From: Candidatus Gastranaerophilales bacterium
GTDB taxonomy: Bacteria > Cyanobacteriota > Vampirovibrionia > Gastranaerophilales > Gastranaerophilaceae
Assembly (NCBI GenBank): GCA_905234865.1
Contig: CAJOJE010000001.1
Location: 296,248 to 360,247, forward strand
Length of the DNA stretch: 64,000 nt
Direction of reading: 5' to 3'
Below, in pieces: positions 44,340-53,498 of the stretch; positions within the stretch are counted from its first letter, which is position 1; each line of letters begins with the position of its first letter. The translations under genes and the position numbers were made by a program. The notes under the pieces are model-generated. The model searched no databases. It was not told the DNA's origin and saw nothing but the letters and a program-made list of their open reading frames with translations.

Positions 44340-45025
44340 AAAATTCCTTCTCTGAATTTTTCTATTATTTTGTGTGGCCTTGTAACGGCAGAGCCGATTA
44401 CGACAGAATGAGCACCGAGCTCAAAAGCATGCTTTACGTCTTTATTATTCCAAATTTTTCCTTCAAGAATAACGGGGACATTAAATGTTTTGACAAGTTT
44501 TTCCAAAAGCTCAAAATCCGGAACATCGGGAAGATTTTCCGTAGATTTTGTATAACCGCTTAAAGTAGTGGATAAAATATCCGCACCTTTTAAATAAGAA
44601 TATTTTGCATCGTCAAAATCCGCAATATCAGCCATGGCAAGTTTGTTAAAAGAATGAATATGGTTGATTATACCTTCAACGTTTTTGTTCCTTACGGTTC
44701 CGTCAAAAGCTATAATATCGGCACCCGCTTCAACGACAATTTTGACATGCTCGATATCGGGAGTTATATAAACAAGCTCTTTATAATTATCGGGGATTAT
44801 ATCGGGCTTTGTTATGCCTACTACCGTAACATTCGGGTATTTTTCCTTAACGTATGTTATATCTCTTTTTCCGGCAAGTCTTAAAGAGGTTGATTTTCCT
44901 AAAAGTATTAAAGTATCAATTAAAGCAAACATGGCGCTTTTTTCGTATAGAGGCTCATTACAAGCCGCTTGACAAGAGATTATGAGATTATTTTTTATAT
45001 TTTCCAAAACAATTTTATTATTCAT
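44336..45025 (-). CDS. nanE: N-acetylmannosamine-6-phosphate 2-epimerase NanE
   Basis: A TIM-barrel enzyme of about 229 residues that turns ManNAc-6-P into GlcNAc-6-P. The N-terminus LIISCQAACNEPL matches the LIVSCQ family start. GADIIAFDGT carries the barrel motif, and GADILSTTLSGYT and LGAHSVVIGSAVTRP are typical phosphate-site segments. I start it at the ATG at 45025; a frame 30 bases longer (45055) adds a hydrophobic tail not found in the family and overlaps the likely promoter. With the ROK kinase it makes the middle of sialic acid/ManNAc use. No nanA, nagA or nagB is nearby. Confidence 0.88.
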   Translation of the reverse strand: MNNKIVLENIKNNLIISCQAACNEPLYEKSAMFALIDTLILLGKSTSLRLAGKRDITYVKEKYPNVTVVGITKPDIIPDNYKELVYITPDIEHVKIVVEAGADIIAFDGTVRNKNVEGIINHIHSFNKLAMADIADFDDAKYSYLKGADILSTTLSGYTKSTENLPDVPDFELLEKLVKTFNVPVILEGKIWNNKDVKHAFELGAHSVVIGSAVTRPHKIIEKFREGIL

Positions 45026-45040
45026 AGCATAAAAATTATA
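45026..45040 (-). promoter_or_regulatory. Possible short-leader promoter of nanE
   Basis: On the minus strand TATAAT (45040-45035) ends 9 bases before the ATG at 45025. There is no ribosome-binding site. Confidence 0.35.
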
Positions 45041-45047
45041 CACTAAA

Positions 45048-45106
45048 TTGACCATGTTTTTTATTTTTAAGTTATACTAAAATAATCAGTTAGTTAGTAA
45101 AAGGGG
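45048..45106 (+). promoter_or_regulatory. Predicted tig-clpP-clpX promoter and ribosome site
   Basis: TTGACC (45048-45053) and TATACT (45073-45078), spacer 19 bases, lie in the spacer shared with nanE. AAGGGG (45101-45106) is 6 bases before the tig ATG. Unlike many neighbours, this gene has a leader and a Shine-Dalgarno sequence. Confidence 0.45.
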
Positions 45107-45112
45107 CAAATT

Positions 45113-46414
45113 ATGTCTGCAAAAGTAGAAAAATTAGAAAATAATATCGTAAAAATTGACATCACAATTGATGCAAAAACGGCTGAAAAAGCTTATAACC
45201 AAGTTATATCGGATGCTAAAAAACAAATTAATATTTCAGGCTTCAGAAAAGGCAAAGCGCCTAAAAACATAGTTGAAAAATATGTGGGACAAGAAAGAAT
45301 TAAAATTCAAGCGGTTGAGAATTTACTTCCGAGAGAAATAAACGCTGCGGTAAACGAAAATAAACTCGATCTTGCAATTCAACCCATGGTTGAATCATTT
45401 AATTTTGATTTAGGAAAAGATTTAACAATTGTTGCAAAAGCAGAAATTAAACCGGAAGTAAATTTAGGTGAATACAAAGGACTAACAATCGAGTATGACG
45501 AATATAAAACTCCGGATAATGCACTTGATACCGAACTTGAATCAATCAGAAGCAGATACGCAAAACTTGAAACAATTCAAGAGGACAGAGAAGCAACGGA
45601 TAAAGATATTGCCGTAATTGATTTTGAAGGATTTGTTGACGGAAAGCCGATTGAAAGAGGTTCAGGAAAAGGATATGCGCTTGATTTAGGCAATTCAACA
45701 TTTATCCCCGGTTTTGCGGAAGGAATTTTGGGACACAAAAAAGGTGAAGAATTTACGATTGATGTAACGTTCCCCGAAGATTACTCGGAAGAATCCTTAA
45801 AAGGCGCAAAAGCACAATTTAAGATTCATTTAATTAAAATTCGTCAAAGAATTTTACCGGAATTGAATGATGAATTTGCTAAAAAAGTAGGTAACTTTGA
45901 ATCTGTTCAGGCAATGACGGATGACATCAAAAAATACATCGAAGAATCCGCAAAAACGGAAAACGAAAAAAGAAAAATGGAAACAGTTTTCAATCACGTA
46001 ATCGAAACAACAAAAATTGATATTCAAGAATCAATGATACAAAGAGAAGTCGAAGCTGTCTTAAACGAAACAAAACAAGCAGCAGAACAGCAAGGACAAG
46101 ATTGGAACAAAATAGCGGAAATGCAGGGAATAGATTCTATTAATCAACAAGCAAGAGAAGAAGCAATAAGAAGAATTAAAAATTCTTTAATTATTGAAAA
46201 AATAGCAAAAGCAGAAGGTATCAGAATTGAACAAAAAGATATAGCGGAACAGGTAAGCGCAATTGCAGGGGCATATCAAACACCTCCGCAAGACATTTTA
46301 AAAGAAGTAACTCAAAATCCTCACTTCTTTACGGCAATTACTCAACAGGCAGCTATCAAGAAAGTGAATGATATTCTAATGTCAAACAACACTTTTGCAA
46401 GTAAATCCGTATAA
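45113..46414 (+). CDS. tig: Trigger factor
   Basis: A 433-residue ribosome-bound chaperone. The ribosome-binding signature GFRKGKAP is at residues 44-51. The FKBP-type middle domain (about 155-240) contains VIDFEGFVDGKPIERG and FIPGFAEGILGHKKGEEF. A long helical C-terminal domain follows. It assists folding of nascent chains. It is the first gene of the common tig-clpP-clpX operon. Confidence 0.97.
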   Translation: MSAKVEKLENNIVKIDITIDAKTAEKAYNQVISDAKKQINISGFRKGKAPKNIVEKYVGQERIKIQAVENLLPREINAAVNENKLDLAIQPMVESFNFDLGKDLTIVAKAEIKPEVNLGEYKGLTIEYDEYKTPDNALDTELESIRSRYAKLETIQEDREATDKDIAVIDFEGFVDGKPIERGSGKGYALDLGNSTFIPGFAEGILGHKKGEEFTIDVTFPEDYSEESLKGAKAQFKIHLIKIRQRILPELNDEFAKKVGNFESVQAMTDDIKKYIEESAKTENEKRKMETVFNHVIETTKIDIQESMIQREVEAVLNETKQAAEQQGQDWNKIAEMQGIDSINQQAREEAIRRIKNSLIIEKIAKAEGIRIEQKDIAEQVSAIAGAYQTPPQDILKEVTQNPHFFTAITQQAAIKKVNDILMSNNTFASKSV

Positions 46415-46439
46415 TAATATATAAGAAAGGAAATCGAAA

Positions 46440-47027
46440 ATGAGTTTCGTACCCGTCGTAATAGAACAATCTTCAAGAGGAGAAAGGTCATTTGATATTT
46501 TCTCCCGCCTTTTAAGAGAAAGAATTATCTTTTTAGGAACACCGATTGATGATATGGTTGCAAACCTCGTTGTAGCGCAATTACTACTTCTCGATTCGGA
46601 AAACCCCGAAAAAGATATTATGTTATATATTAATTCTCCGGGCGGCTCGGTTACCGCAGGTTTTGCAATATACGACACCATGCAGCACATAAGATCGGAT
46701 GTTTCGACAATTTGTCTGGGACAAGCGGCTTCAATGGGCGCATTCCTGTTATCGTCGGGAACAAAAGGTAAACGTCTTGCGCTTCCGCATTCAAGAGTCT
46801 TAATTCATCAACCCTTAGGCGGCGCACAAGGTCAGGCAACCGATATAGAAATTCAGGCTGCGGAAATTTTAAGAATTAAAAAATCATTGAACGAAATTCT
46901 TTCCGAAAATACGGGACAATCACTCAAAAAAATAGAAAAAGACACTGACAGGGATTACATAATGACCCCCGAAGAGGCTCTTGAATACGGAATGATTGAC
47001 CGCATAATTACAAAAGATGCCGTTTAA
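46440..47027 (+). CDS. clpP: ATP-dependent Clp protease proteolytic subunit
   Basis: A 195-residue serine protease. The catalytic triad is S98 (GQAASMG), H123 ([12 protein letters not shown]) and D172 (TDRDYIM). [12 protein letters not shown] is the oxyanion-side signature. It forms a barrel with ClpX, which is encoded 19 bases downstream. AGAAAGGA precedes the ATG. Confidence 0.98.
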   Translation: MSFVPVVIEQSSRGERSFDIFSRLLRERIIFLGTPIDDMVANLVVAQLLLLDSENPEKDIMLYINSPGGSVTAGFAIYDTMQHIRSDVSTICLGQAASMGAFLLSSGTKGKRLALPHSRVLIHQPLGGAQGQATDIEIQAAEILRIKKSLNEILSENTGQSLKKIEKDTDRDYIMTPEEALEYGMIDRIITKDAV

Positions 47028-47046
47028 ATAAGGAGTTAGCGTAGAT

Positions 47047-48348
47047 ATGCCTAAAAATGACGATCCTAATTTGAAATGTTCTTTTTGCGGAAAGACGCAG
47101 GATCAAGTTAAAAAATTAATTGCAGGTCCCGACGTTTGTATTTGCGACGAGTGTATAGAACTTTGCAATGAAATACTTGATGAAGAACTTTTTAACGTCA
47201 AACAAGACGATAAAGTTTCGGAAATCGAACAAGGTGCGGAACAACCTCCAAAACCGCAAGAAATTAAAGCGTTTCTTGATGAACATATTGTAGGTCAAGA
47301 CGATGCAAAAAAAGTTCTGGCGGTTGCCGTATACAATCATTACAAAAGAATTGCGCATAATGCAAATGCAGGCAAGGAAGATGAAGTCGAAATTCAAAAA
47401 TCAAACATTCTTCTTGTTGGTCCCACAGGTTCAGGTAAAACACTTTTGGCGCAAACTCTTGCAAAATTATTAAATGTTCCTTTTGCGGTTGCAGACGCTA
47501 CAACTCTAACCGAAGCGGGATATGTCGGGGATGACGTTGAAAACATTCTTTTAAGATTGTACCAAGCGGCAGATTACGATGCAAAAAAAGCCGAAAGAGG
47601 AATTATCTATATAGATGAAATAGATAAAATTGCAAGAAAATCCGAAAATCCGTCCATTACAAGAGATGTATCGGGTGAAGGGGTGCAGCAGGCATTATTA
47701 AAAATGATTGAAGGCACCGTTGCAAACGTACCCCCGCAAGGCGGAAGAAAACATCCTCATCAGGAATTTATCCAAATTAACACGTCGAATATATTATTTA
47801 TCGTGGGCGGTGCATTTGTCGGCCTTGAAAAAATCGTGGAACACAGATGCGGTGAGGGCATGGCGATAGGATTCGGCTCAAAACCCGTCAGCCAAAAAGA
47901 AAAAGAGCTTCAAGCCCAAAGATTGCTTAAAAAATTACAGCCTGATGATTTGTTGAAATTCGGTCTGATTCCTGAATTTATAGGAAGAATTCCCGTTTAT
48001 ACGGTTTTAGACCCGCTTGATGAAGAAACATTAAAAATGATTTTAACGGGTCCGAAAAATGCAATCGTTAAACAATATCAGTGTTTAATGAAAATGGACG
48101 ATGTTGAATTAAAATTTGAAGATGAGGCAATTGAACTCATTGCTCAAGAAGCACTAAAGAGAAAAACGGGCGCAAGAGCTCTAAGGTCAATTGTTGAAGA
48201 ACTTATGATTGATATTATGTACGAAGTTCCTTCAAATTCAGAAATTAAAACATTTACCGTAACGGCGGATTTAGTAAGAAAAAAGTGCAATGTGGCGGAG
48301 ATAATTCAACTCCCGCCACTCACAAATAAAACGGAAGATATAGCTTAA
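47047..48348 (+). CDS. clpX: ATP-dependent Clp protease ATP-binding subunit ClpX
   Basis: A 433-residue AAA+ unfoldase. An N-terminal zinc finger uses C11/C14 and C33/C36. Walker A is GPTGSGKT (125-132) and Walker B is IYIDEID (187-193). The IGF loop that docks to ClpP is present in [16 protein letters not shown]-type segment [11 protein letters not shown] and sensor-2 GARALRS follow. It selects and unfolds substrates for ClpP. AAGGAG lies upstream. The transcript ends in a strong hairpin terminator. Confidence 0.98.
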   Translation: MPKNDDPNLKCSFCGKTQDQVKKLIAGPDVCICDECIELCNEILDEELFNVKQDDKVSEIEQGAEQPPKPQEIKAFLDEHIVGQDDAKKVLAVAVYNHYKRIAHNANAGKEDEVEIQKSNILLVGPTGSGKTLLAQTLAKLLNVPFAVADATTLTEAGYVGDDVENILLRLYQAADYDAKKAERGIIYIDEIDKIARKSENPSITRDVSGEGVQQALLKMIEGTVANVPPQGGRKHPHQEFIQINTSNILFIVGGAFVGLEKIVEHRCGEGMAIGFGSKPVSQKEKELQAQRLLKKLQPDDLLKFGLIPEFIGRIPVYTVLDPLDEETLKMILTGPKNAIVKQYQCLMKMDDVELKFEDEAIELIAQEALKRKTGARALRSIVEELMIDIMYEVPSNSEIKTFTVTADLVRKKCNVAEIIQLPPLTNKTEDIA

Positions 48349-48350
48349 TT

Positions 48351-48379
48351 AAAATGCCTCTTAAAAAAAGAGGCATTTT
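48351..48379 (+). terminator. Rho-independent terminator of tig-clpP-clpX
   Basis: A 12-pair stem, AAAATGCCTCTT (48351-48362) with AAGAGGCATTTT (48368-48379), 5-base loop, ending in a T run. It starts 2 bases after the clpX stop codon. Confidence 0.9.
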
Positions 48380-48401
48380 TAACATAAGTATTTCCGGAAA
48401 A

Positions 48402-48416
48402 TGTTATAATAAAAGT
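48402..48416 (+). promoter_or_regulatory. Predicted leaderless promoter of a pseudopilin gene
   Basis: Extended -10: TG (48402-48403), then TATAAT at 48405-48410. It ends 6 bases before the ATG at 48417. No ribosome site and no good -35. Confidence 0.6.
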
Positions 48417-49520
48417 ATGCGCAAAAAAGCATTTACACTTGCAGAAACACTCATTGTTATTGCGATAATCGGTATTATTGCAATCATTGTCATATTTAAA
48501 GTGACGGGCGACATTATGTCAAACGCACGTTTAAAACAAACAATTGCTTCAAAACATAAATTTGCAAAAGCAATTGAGCAAATGGCGCTTAATTATGATA
48601 TTGGCGCTTATTACGGGACGGGCAACGATAAAACAGACGCAACGGCAGAATTTGTAGATAAATTCAGGAACTACTACAAATTAAATCGAGTATGTTCAGC
48701 CTTAAATCTGGAAGATTGTTGGGGATATTCGACAATAAAATTCATAAACGGCAACACTTACGAAATAAAAGACGCAATAAACGGGAAACTTTTTAAAAAT
48801 GGCGGAAGCGAAAGCGTCGGTGATGATTACGATGTTGATACGGCAGGAATACTGGGAACTGACGGAACAAGATTTATCTTAGCATACAATAAAAATTGTC
48901 AAGGAATTGAACCGCAAGTGTACACTTGGAATTCGGATGGAACCAACAACGCTGCGACAAGATGCATAACGGGTATTATGGATATTGACGGAAGCAAAAC
49001 ACCAAATACCGTAGGCAAAGATATATCATTCATAAATGCTACGGGGATTGGAAATAATTGTATAATAGAAATAGGTGATGCCTGTTTTGGTGCCGTTTTT
49101 GATCCGATATCTCATAAAGTCACGTCTTCAAACGAATGCGATACTTTAAAAGAAAAATACGGCATAAATAACTGTTTTCCAAACGAAGAAGACTACTATT
49201 TGGGCGCTGTCATAGAATGCGGCGGTAAAAAGTATCTACCTTCAACAGACGAAATTGACGAAATGGTACAAATGATAATATCAAGTAAAGTAAACTATAC
49301 GGATTACGGACTGCCGTATGCAAAAGATTCAAATGGTTTTTCAATAAACATATTTATTTTTTCAAATTACGAACAAAGAGGATTGGTATACGTAGATGTT
49401 GCAGGATACAAAGATGTCGGCGCATTTACAAGTACCGGATTAATGAGTTGGGACAGAAGGATAAAACATGAAGCAATTCTTGGCGGGTCAGCAGTTTATG
49501 GAATGTGCAAATTTGAATAA
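48417..49520 (+). CDS. Type IV pilin-like/pseudopilin protein
   Basis: A 367-residue protein. MRKKAFTLAETLIVIAIIGI is a compact class III signal: the expected glycine at -1 is replaced by alanine (KKA-FTLAE), which prepilin peptidases usually tolerate less well. A cysteine-rich soluble body follows with DIDGSKTPNTVGKD and an IECGG segment, parallel to the pseudopilin at 16852-18096. I place the start at 48417; an upstream in-frame ATG at 48354 lies inside the clpX terminator and adds a non-conserved 21-residue leader. It has its own promoter and no assembly genes nearby. Confidence 0.78.
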   Translation: MRKKAFTLAETLIVIAIIGIIAIIVIFKVTGDIMSNARLKQTIASKHKFAKAIEQMALNYDIGAYYGTGNDKTDATAEFVDKFRNYYKLNRVCSALNLEDCWGYSTIKFINGNTYEIKDAINGKLFKNGGSESVGDDYDVDTAGILGTDGTRFILAYNKNCQGIEPQVYTWNSDGTNNAATRCITGIMDIDGSKTPNTVGKDISFINATGIGNNCIIEIGDACFGAVFDPISHKVTSSNECDTLKEKYGINNCFPNEEDYYLGAVIECGGKKYLPSTDEIDEMVQMIISSKVNYTDYGLPYAKDSNGFSINIFIFSNYEQRGLVYVDVAGYKDVGAFTSTGLMSWDRRIKHEAILGGSAVYGMCKFE

Positions 49521-49522
49521 AG

Positions 49523-49909
49523 TTATATCTCGCTTACACTTATTGCCTTAACACCCGATAATCTTGCAGCGTCCATTACTTTTACGACATATTCATGCAA
49601 AGAATCACCGTTTGCCTGTATCATTAAACCGTCAGGATAATCTTTTACAAGGCTTTGTATTGTTTGATTAAGATTATCGGAACTAATAATTTCATCATCT
49701 ATAATATAATTATTATTTTCATCAATTATGACAGTTAAAACTTTAGAATTAGTATCATCCTGTTTTTCTTGTTCAACATACTCGGGAATTGAAAGTTTCA
49801 AGCCCTGTTGATCAAGCATTGGAGCAATTACCATCATAATAATTAACAAAACAAGGAAAATATCCGTTAGAGGAGTGATATTAATTTCATTAAAAGTTTG
49901 TCGTTTCAT
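49523..49909 (-). CDS. ExbD/TolR family biopolymer transport protein (second copy)
   Basis: A 128-residue protein with one N-terminal transmembrane helix and the ExbD/TolR signature: FNEINITPLTDIFLVLLI, with the essential aspartate in the helix (PLTDIFL). A periplasmic domain of about 85 residues follows. ExbD/TolR works with ExbB/TolQ to couple the proton gradient to work at the outer membrane. It follows the other exbD gene by 2 bases. The first 26 codons are nearly identical in DNA to those of that gene. Confidence 0.88.
   Translation of the reverse strand: MKRQTFNEINITPLTDIFLVLLIIMMVIAPMLDQQGLKLSIPEYVEQEKQDDTNSKVLTVIIDENNNYIIDDEIISSDNLNQTIQSLVKDYPDGLMIQANGDSLHEYVVKVMDAARLSGVKAISVSEI
49821..49897. 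repeat. 77-base direct repeat, copy 1
   Basis: This stretch, inside the second exbD gene, matches 50249-50325 at 75 of 77 bases by direct comparison. The flanking parts of the two genes are very different. Confidence 0.9.
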
Positions 49910-49911
49910 TT

Positions 49912-50367
49912 TTATTCCTCATCCTCAAGAAGTTCTTTTTGCTCAGTCTCACTTAACGGCTCGCCCGCAACAATTAATTTTTTGTATCCTGCATTTTGAG
50001 CAAAATGCATAATATCTAAAATTTCTGAACTTTTAGTTAATTTATCGGCTTTTACCGTAACATCGGCGGAGCCCAGAGTATCATGCAGCTCCTCTAATTT
50101 TTGTTCAATATCATCTTTTACAACTTTTTCATCATTTAAGAAAATCTCGCCCGATGAAGTTATGCTTACAACAACGTTCATATCCTCAATGCCCGTACCT
50201 GATGAAATCTCCGGAATATCAATATTGTTATCAACTGATTGAAAACTCGGAGCAATAACCATCATAATTATTAACAAAACAAGGAAAATATCCGTTAGAG
50301 GAGTGATATTAATTTCATTAAAAGTAGGCTTTCTGCCTGAACTGTCCCGTGTAACTTTGATTGCCAT
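49912..50367 (-). CDS. ExbD/TolR family biopolymer transport protein (first copy)
   Basis: A 151-residue ExbD/TolR protein. KPTFNEINITPLTDIFLVLL carries the transmembrane aspartate; the periplasmic domain (about 50-140) is only distantly similar to that of the neighbouring copy. It lies 13 bases after exbB. Two ExbD-type proteins with one ExbB may form a mixed complex, as in some multi-ExbD systems. Confidence 0.88.
   Translation of the reverse strand: MAIKVTRDSSGRKPTFNEINITPLTDIFLVLLIIMMVIAPSFQSVDNNIDIPEISSGTGIEDMNVVVSITSSGEIFLNDEKVVKDDIEQKLEELHDTLGSADVTVKADKLTKSSEILDIMHFAQNAGYKKLIVAGEPLSETEQKELLEDEE
50249..50325. repeat. 77-base direct repeat, copy 2
   Basis: Partner of 49821-49897 with two mismatches, in the transmembrane-coding part of the first exbD gene. 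Confidence 0.9.
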
Positions 50368-50380
50368 ATTATACCTTTAA

Positions 50381-51028
50381 CTAAAGTGCAATTGAGCCTG
50401 CTTCATCAACGTGAGTTTCTTCATTTGAATCAAGATAACTTAAAAAGACAAGTTTAATAAGTTTAAAATCGGATTCAAAGTGCGTAACGACACTTTGAAA
50501 ATAGTTATAAAGAATTACCGCAACGATAGCAACACCTAAACCAAAAGCGGTAGCAATCAAAGCAGAAGCAATACCCGTTGCAACTTCTGCGGATTGATTA
50601 CCTTTCGTTGCCAAATCCTGAAAAGTATAAAGTATCCTTACAACGGTACCGAACAGACCTAAAAAGGGAGCTACGCCGCCTATCGTACCTAAAATATTAA
50701 GATGTTTTTCAAGTTTTCTTGTTGCAAGAGAACTTGAAATATCATAGGCTCTTGAAAAGCCGGTTCTTTGTTCGGTATAAATTCTTAACCCTTCATCCGT
50801 CATCTCGGAAATAATTCCGCCCAATTGAGAGGAAACTCTCCTTGCGGCGCCGACATTATTCTTTGCTAAAGCGCTTTGAAGATTTTGAATAAAATATCCT
50901 ATATCTCTTTTATTTTTTGCATAATAAGTAAGTTTCTCGATTGCAACGGCAATAACAAGAATCGAACAAATTAAAATTGGTGTTAAAACAGGCCAATCCA
51001 TTAAAAATGATTTAATTAAAAGTTCCAT
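50381..51028 (-). CDS. ExbB/TolQ (MotA/TolQ/ExbB) proton channel protein
   Basis: A 215-residue membrane protein. One N-terminal helix (about 12-32) and two further helices (about 118-140 and 150-178) are present, with the family core LNILGTIGGVAPFLGLFGTV and a later GIASALIATAFGLGVAIVAV. It makes the proton channel with ExbD. Its position between tonB and two exbD genes points to a Ton-type rather than Tol-Pal system; no tolB, pal or ybgF is nearby. Confidence 0.93.
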   Translation of the reverse strand: MELLIKSFLMDWPVLTPILICSILVIAVAIEKLTYYAKNKRDIGYFIQNLQSALAKNNVGAARRVSSQLGGIISEMTDEGLRIYTEQRTGFSRAYDISSSLATRKLEKHLNILGTIGGVAPFLGLFGTVVRILYTFQDLATKGNQSAEVATGIASALIATAFGLGVAIVAVILYNYFQSVVTHFESDFKLIKLVFLSYLDSNEETHVDEAGSIAL

Positions 51029-51053
51029 AATTATATTCCCCTATTAATAATAT

Positions 51054-52268
51054 TTATCTGTAACTTGCGCCGAGAACATTGTAATCAAACGTAAATTCGA
51101 TTTGTATGCTCGAACCCTGATGCTCGGGCGGAAGCGCTCTAAAGGGCGCCGATTGTTGAACGGCTCTGATTGCCGCCTGATCGTTTGCTTCAGAACCCGA
51201 GGGTTTTTGAACCCTGACGGATAATAATTCACCCTTTCTTCCTATCGTAAATAAAAGGACGACTCTTTTTGACTGATCGCCTTTTGGCGGAAACCAATTA
51301 CGCTTAATTTTAGATTCCAATTCTCTCATGTAAGGTCCCCATTGAGGCGATTTAATAGCATCAATTCCGGGAGCACCTTTAGGATTACCGGGGCTTGGAT
51401 TGCCCATATTGCCGACACCGTATCCGCCGGGGCCTTTTGAGGAAGTCGATGTACCGCCGCCCGTTCTTGAAGATGCCGTTCTTGTCGTTGAAAATTGAGG
51501 AGCAGGCATGCCTCCGCCCGATGAAGATGACATTAAACCTTTGGAAGAAGTTCCGCCCGATACACCGCCTGACGAGGACGTACCGTTTGAAGCCGAAAAA
51601 CCTTTACCGACGGGAGCATTCGTTTGCGGAACGGAAACCCTGAAAGGACTTTGAGGTGCATTCGTTAATTTTGGTGTTTGAGCCTTCGGCATTTGCACAC
51701 CGGGCTTTATAACGGGTCTTTGGACGGGTGCAAGAGTTTTTGACGGCTTGGAAGGTGCTTTTGGAGCCTCTTTTATCTGCTGTTGAACGGGTTTTTGAGG
51801 TGTTGTTTGAGTTTTTACGGGAAGAGCAGGCTTAACGATTGACTGAGCCTTTTGAGAAACTGCTTTTTGGACCGGTGTCGAAGACTGAATTTGTTTAACG
51901 GGCGCTTTCGGTGCAGGAGATGCCTCGGTAACTTTCCTTGTCGGGTCGTTCTTGCCGCCTGCCTGAGAATTCTTATCCGAACGGATAGCCGTTTTTTTAT
52001 TTATCGGAGTTTGTTCAACATCCGTCAAAAGAAAAACGATATCATCTTTTTTAAGTTCGGGTTTCGGCAGAAGCGATAAATTAATTCCCAAAAGTTGAAG
52101 TACAAAAGAAGCAATACCGATTGCAAGTACAAAAACGATATGCAATATAACCGAAAAAACGCAGAAGCGGAGTAATTTATCATCGCTTGCAAAAGCGTCG
52201 GGTAAAACCTTTCCGTCTTGAACGGCGTCGTCTTCCAATATGTAATTGTTTTTCATTTTTACTGTCAT
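51054..52268 (-). CDS. TonB-family energy transducer
   Basis: A protein of about 404 residues. One N-terminal transmembrane helix (about 35-60) is followed by a long Pro/Lys/Gln-rich spacer (about 80-215) and a Gly/Ser-rich stretch (about 215-300) that would span the periplasm. The C-terminal TonB domain (about 315-395) has WFPPKGDQSKRVVLLFTIGR and VQKPSGSEANDQAAIRAV. It carries energy from ExbBD to outer-membrane receptors; none is encoded nearby. The start is uncertain: ATG at 52268, ATG at 52256 or TTG at 52283 are all in frame, and none has a good ribosome site. Confidence 0.88.
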   Translation of the reverse strand: MTVKMKNNYILEDDAVQDGKVLPDAFASDDKLLRFCVFSVILHIVFVLAIGIASFVLQLLGINLSLLPKPELKKDDIVFLLTDVEQTPINKKTAIRSDKNSQAGGKNDPTRKVTEASPAPKAPVKQIQSSTPVQKAVSQKAQSIVKPALPVKTQTTPQKPVQQQIKEAPKAPSKPSKTLAPVQRPVIKPGVQMPKAQTPKLTNAPQSPFRVSVPQTNAPVGKGFSASNGTSSSGGVSGGTSSKGLMSSSSGGGMPAPQFSTTRTASSRTGGGTSTSSKGPGGYGVGNMGNPSPGNPKGAPGIDAIKSPQWGPYMRELESKIKRNWFPPKGDQSKRVVLLFTIGRKGELLSVRVQKPSGSEANDQAAIRAVQQSAPFRALPPEHQGSSIQIEFTFDYNVLGASYR

Positions 52269-52344
52269 TTGCTTAACATTCAATTTTTATCATTTTTAAT
52301 TGTAATTTAGTAACAAATATTTAAAATACCCTACATGATTATAA

Positions 52345-52881
52345 CTAATAATCATATTTATAATCAGCAGAAGAATACGATGTAACAGGCTGAGTCAAAA
52401 CAATTTCGACAACATCTTCCGATTTTAAAAGAAGCTTCTTTGAGTCGGTTTCAAGAATTTTAACTTTTAATACACCCGAATTATCGTCGGTTTTTAAAAT
52501 TCCGTATACGGGAATAGAAAAGCCTTCCTGCGTTTTGAATTCGGTAATTTGAATTTCAAGAGCCCTTAATTTTGGAGATTTACCCGCTTTGGAATTTTGC
52601 GTAATTATTCCGGAAACGATTGTTCCTTTTTTTGCAATCAATAAATTACGATACAAAAAATCATGCTCTAAAATTGCCTTTATATGAAAGCCGATTTCGG
52701 CATTATAAGGAATATCGTCCGACAAAAGAATTTTAGCCGTCTGCCCCTTCGGAACAAAAAAAACGGATTTGACGGAAGAATTATTCGCAAAAGCAAAATT
52801 TAAAAACATATTATTGCAAAATGCAAAAACAAACATGACAAAAAATAAAAACATGCGTTTAATTGTGTCTTTTCTTTGCAT
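52345..52881 (-). CDS. Exported protein, envelope-related, unknown function
   Basis: A 178-residue protein with an N-terminal signal peptide (about residues 8-34, ending NFAFA-N). The mature part is mostly beta-rich (VPKGQTAKILLSDDIPYNAE, then AKKGTIVSGIITQNSKAG), resembling domains in which a stored value such as a lysozyme-inhibitor or TrbI/VirB10-like barrel is discussed, but I cannot assign a family. I start it at 52881 because GGAGGAG lies upstream at about 9 bases; a longer frame from 52914 lacks support. The neighbour at 52953 has a similar build (KDSVVKGKIAMLK), so the two may be distant paralogues. Confidence 0.62.
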   Translation of the reverse strand: MQRKDTIKRMFLFFVMFVFAFCNNMFLNFAFANNSSVKSVFFVPKGQTAKILLSDDIPYNAEIGFHIKAILEHDFLYRNLLIAKKGTIVSGIITQNSKAGKSPKLRALEIQITEFKTQEGFSIPVYGILKTDDNSGVLKVKILETDSKKLLLKSEDVVEIVLTQPVTSYSSADYKYDY

Positions 52882-52952
52882 TTTAAATTTCTCCTCCACA
52901 AAGTTATTATACATGGAAAGAAAAAAATAAGGTAATTTGTAAAGTTTTAAAA

Positions 52953-53498
52953 CTAATACGGAGAAAAATCCTCTAAAAGAACAAGTTGAAGCATTCTTGT
53001 TTGAAGAAGAGTAATATGTTGTCCGAATTCATACTCGCCGGACGGCACGTATTGCGCCACATAAGCGCTGAAATATTCGCCTTTTCTCGGATGAAACGTT
53101 TTATTATACGATAAAGGAGGAGTAAGATTGCCCCCTATTTGCCTGTCGCCGTTTGTCGTAATAAAACCCGAAAGTTTATGTTTTGTACCGTCCGGAAAAA
53201 CGATTAAATCGGCATCAATTTTTAATGCCGCATTAATCCCCGTTACGGGCATTTTAAGCATGGCAATTTTACCTTTAACAACTGAGTCTTTCGGAATAAT
53301 TTTAAATTCTTCAATCCAAAGATCGGAGGGGACAATAAAATAAACGGTTTCGTTTTCATCGACGATTGAAGTTGAGATTGGTCTTATCGGATATACGGGA
53401 ATAAAAGAATCTTTCGGCATAAAATTATTCTCGATTTTTTGAGCATGCGATAAGAGCGGAAAAAATATAAACAATAGAAGTATAAAAATTTTTTTCAT
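52953..53498 (-). CDS. Exported protein, envelope-related, unknown function
   Basis: A 181-residue protein with a signal peptide (1-19, FPLLSHA-Q). The beta-rich mature part has IPKDSVVKGKIAMLKMPVTG, similar in layout to KKGTIVSGIITQNSKAGK of the gene at 52345-52881: a basic turn, a V-x-G-x-I strand and a following polar loop. It shares a divergent promoter region with the AsmA-like gene, so the two may act together at the envelope. Confidence 0.62.
   Translation of the reverse strand: MKKIFILLLFIFFPLLSHAQKIENNFMPKDSFIPVYPIRPISTSIVDENETVYFIVPSDLWIEEFKIIPKDSVVKGKIAMLKMPVTGINAALKIDADLIVFPDGTKHKLSGFITTNGDRQIGGNLTPPLSYNKTFHPRKGEYFSAYVAQYVPSGEYEFGQHITLLQTRMLQLVLLEDFSPY

Noticed and set aside
48354..48416. 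Longer pseudopilin start at 48354
   Set aside because: It lies inside the clpX terminator hairpin, and a good -10 lies just before the ATG at 48417.
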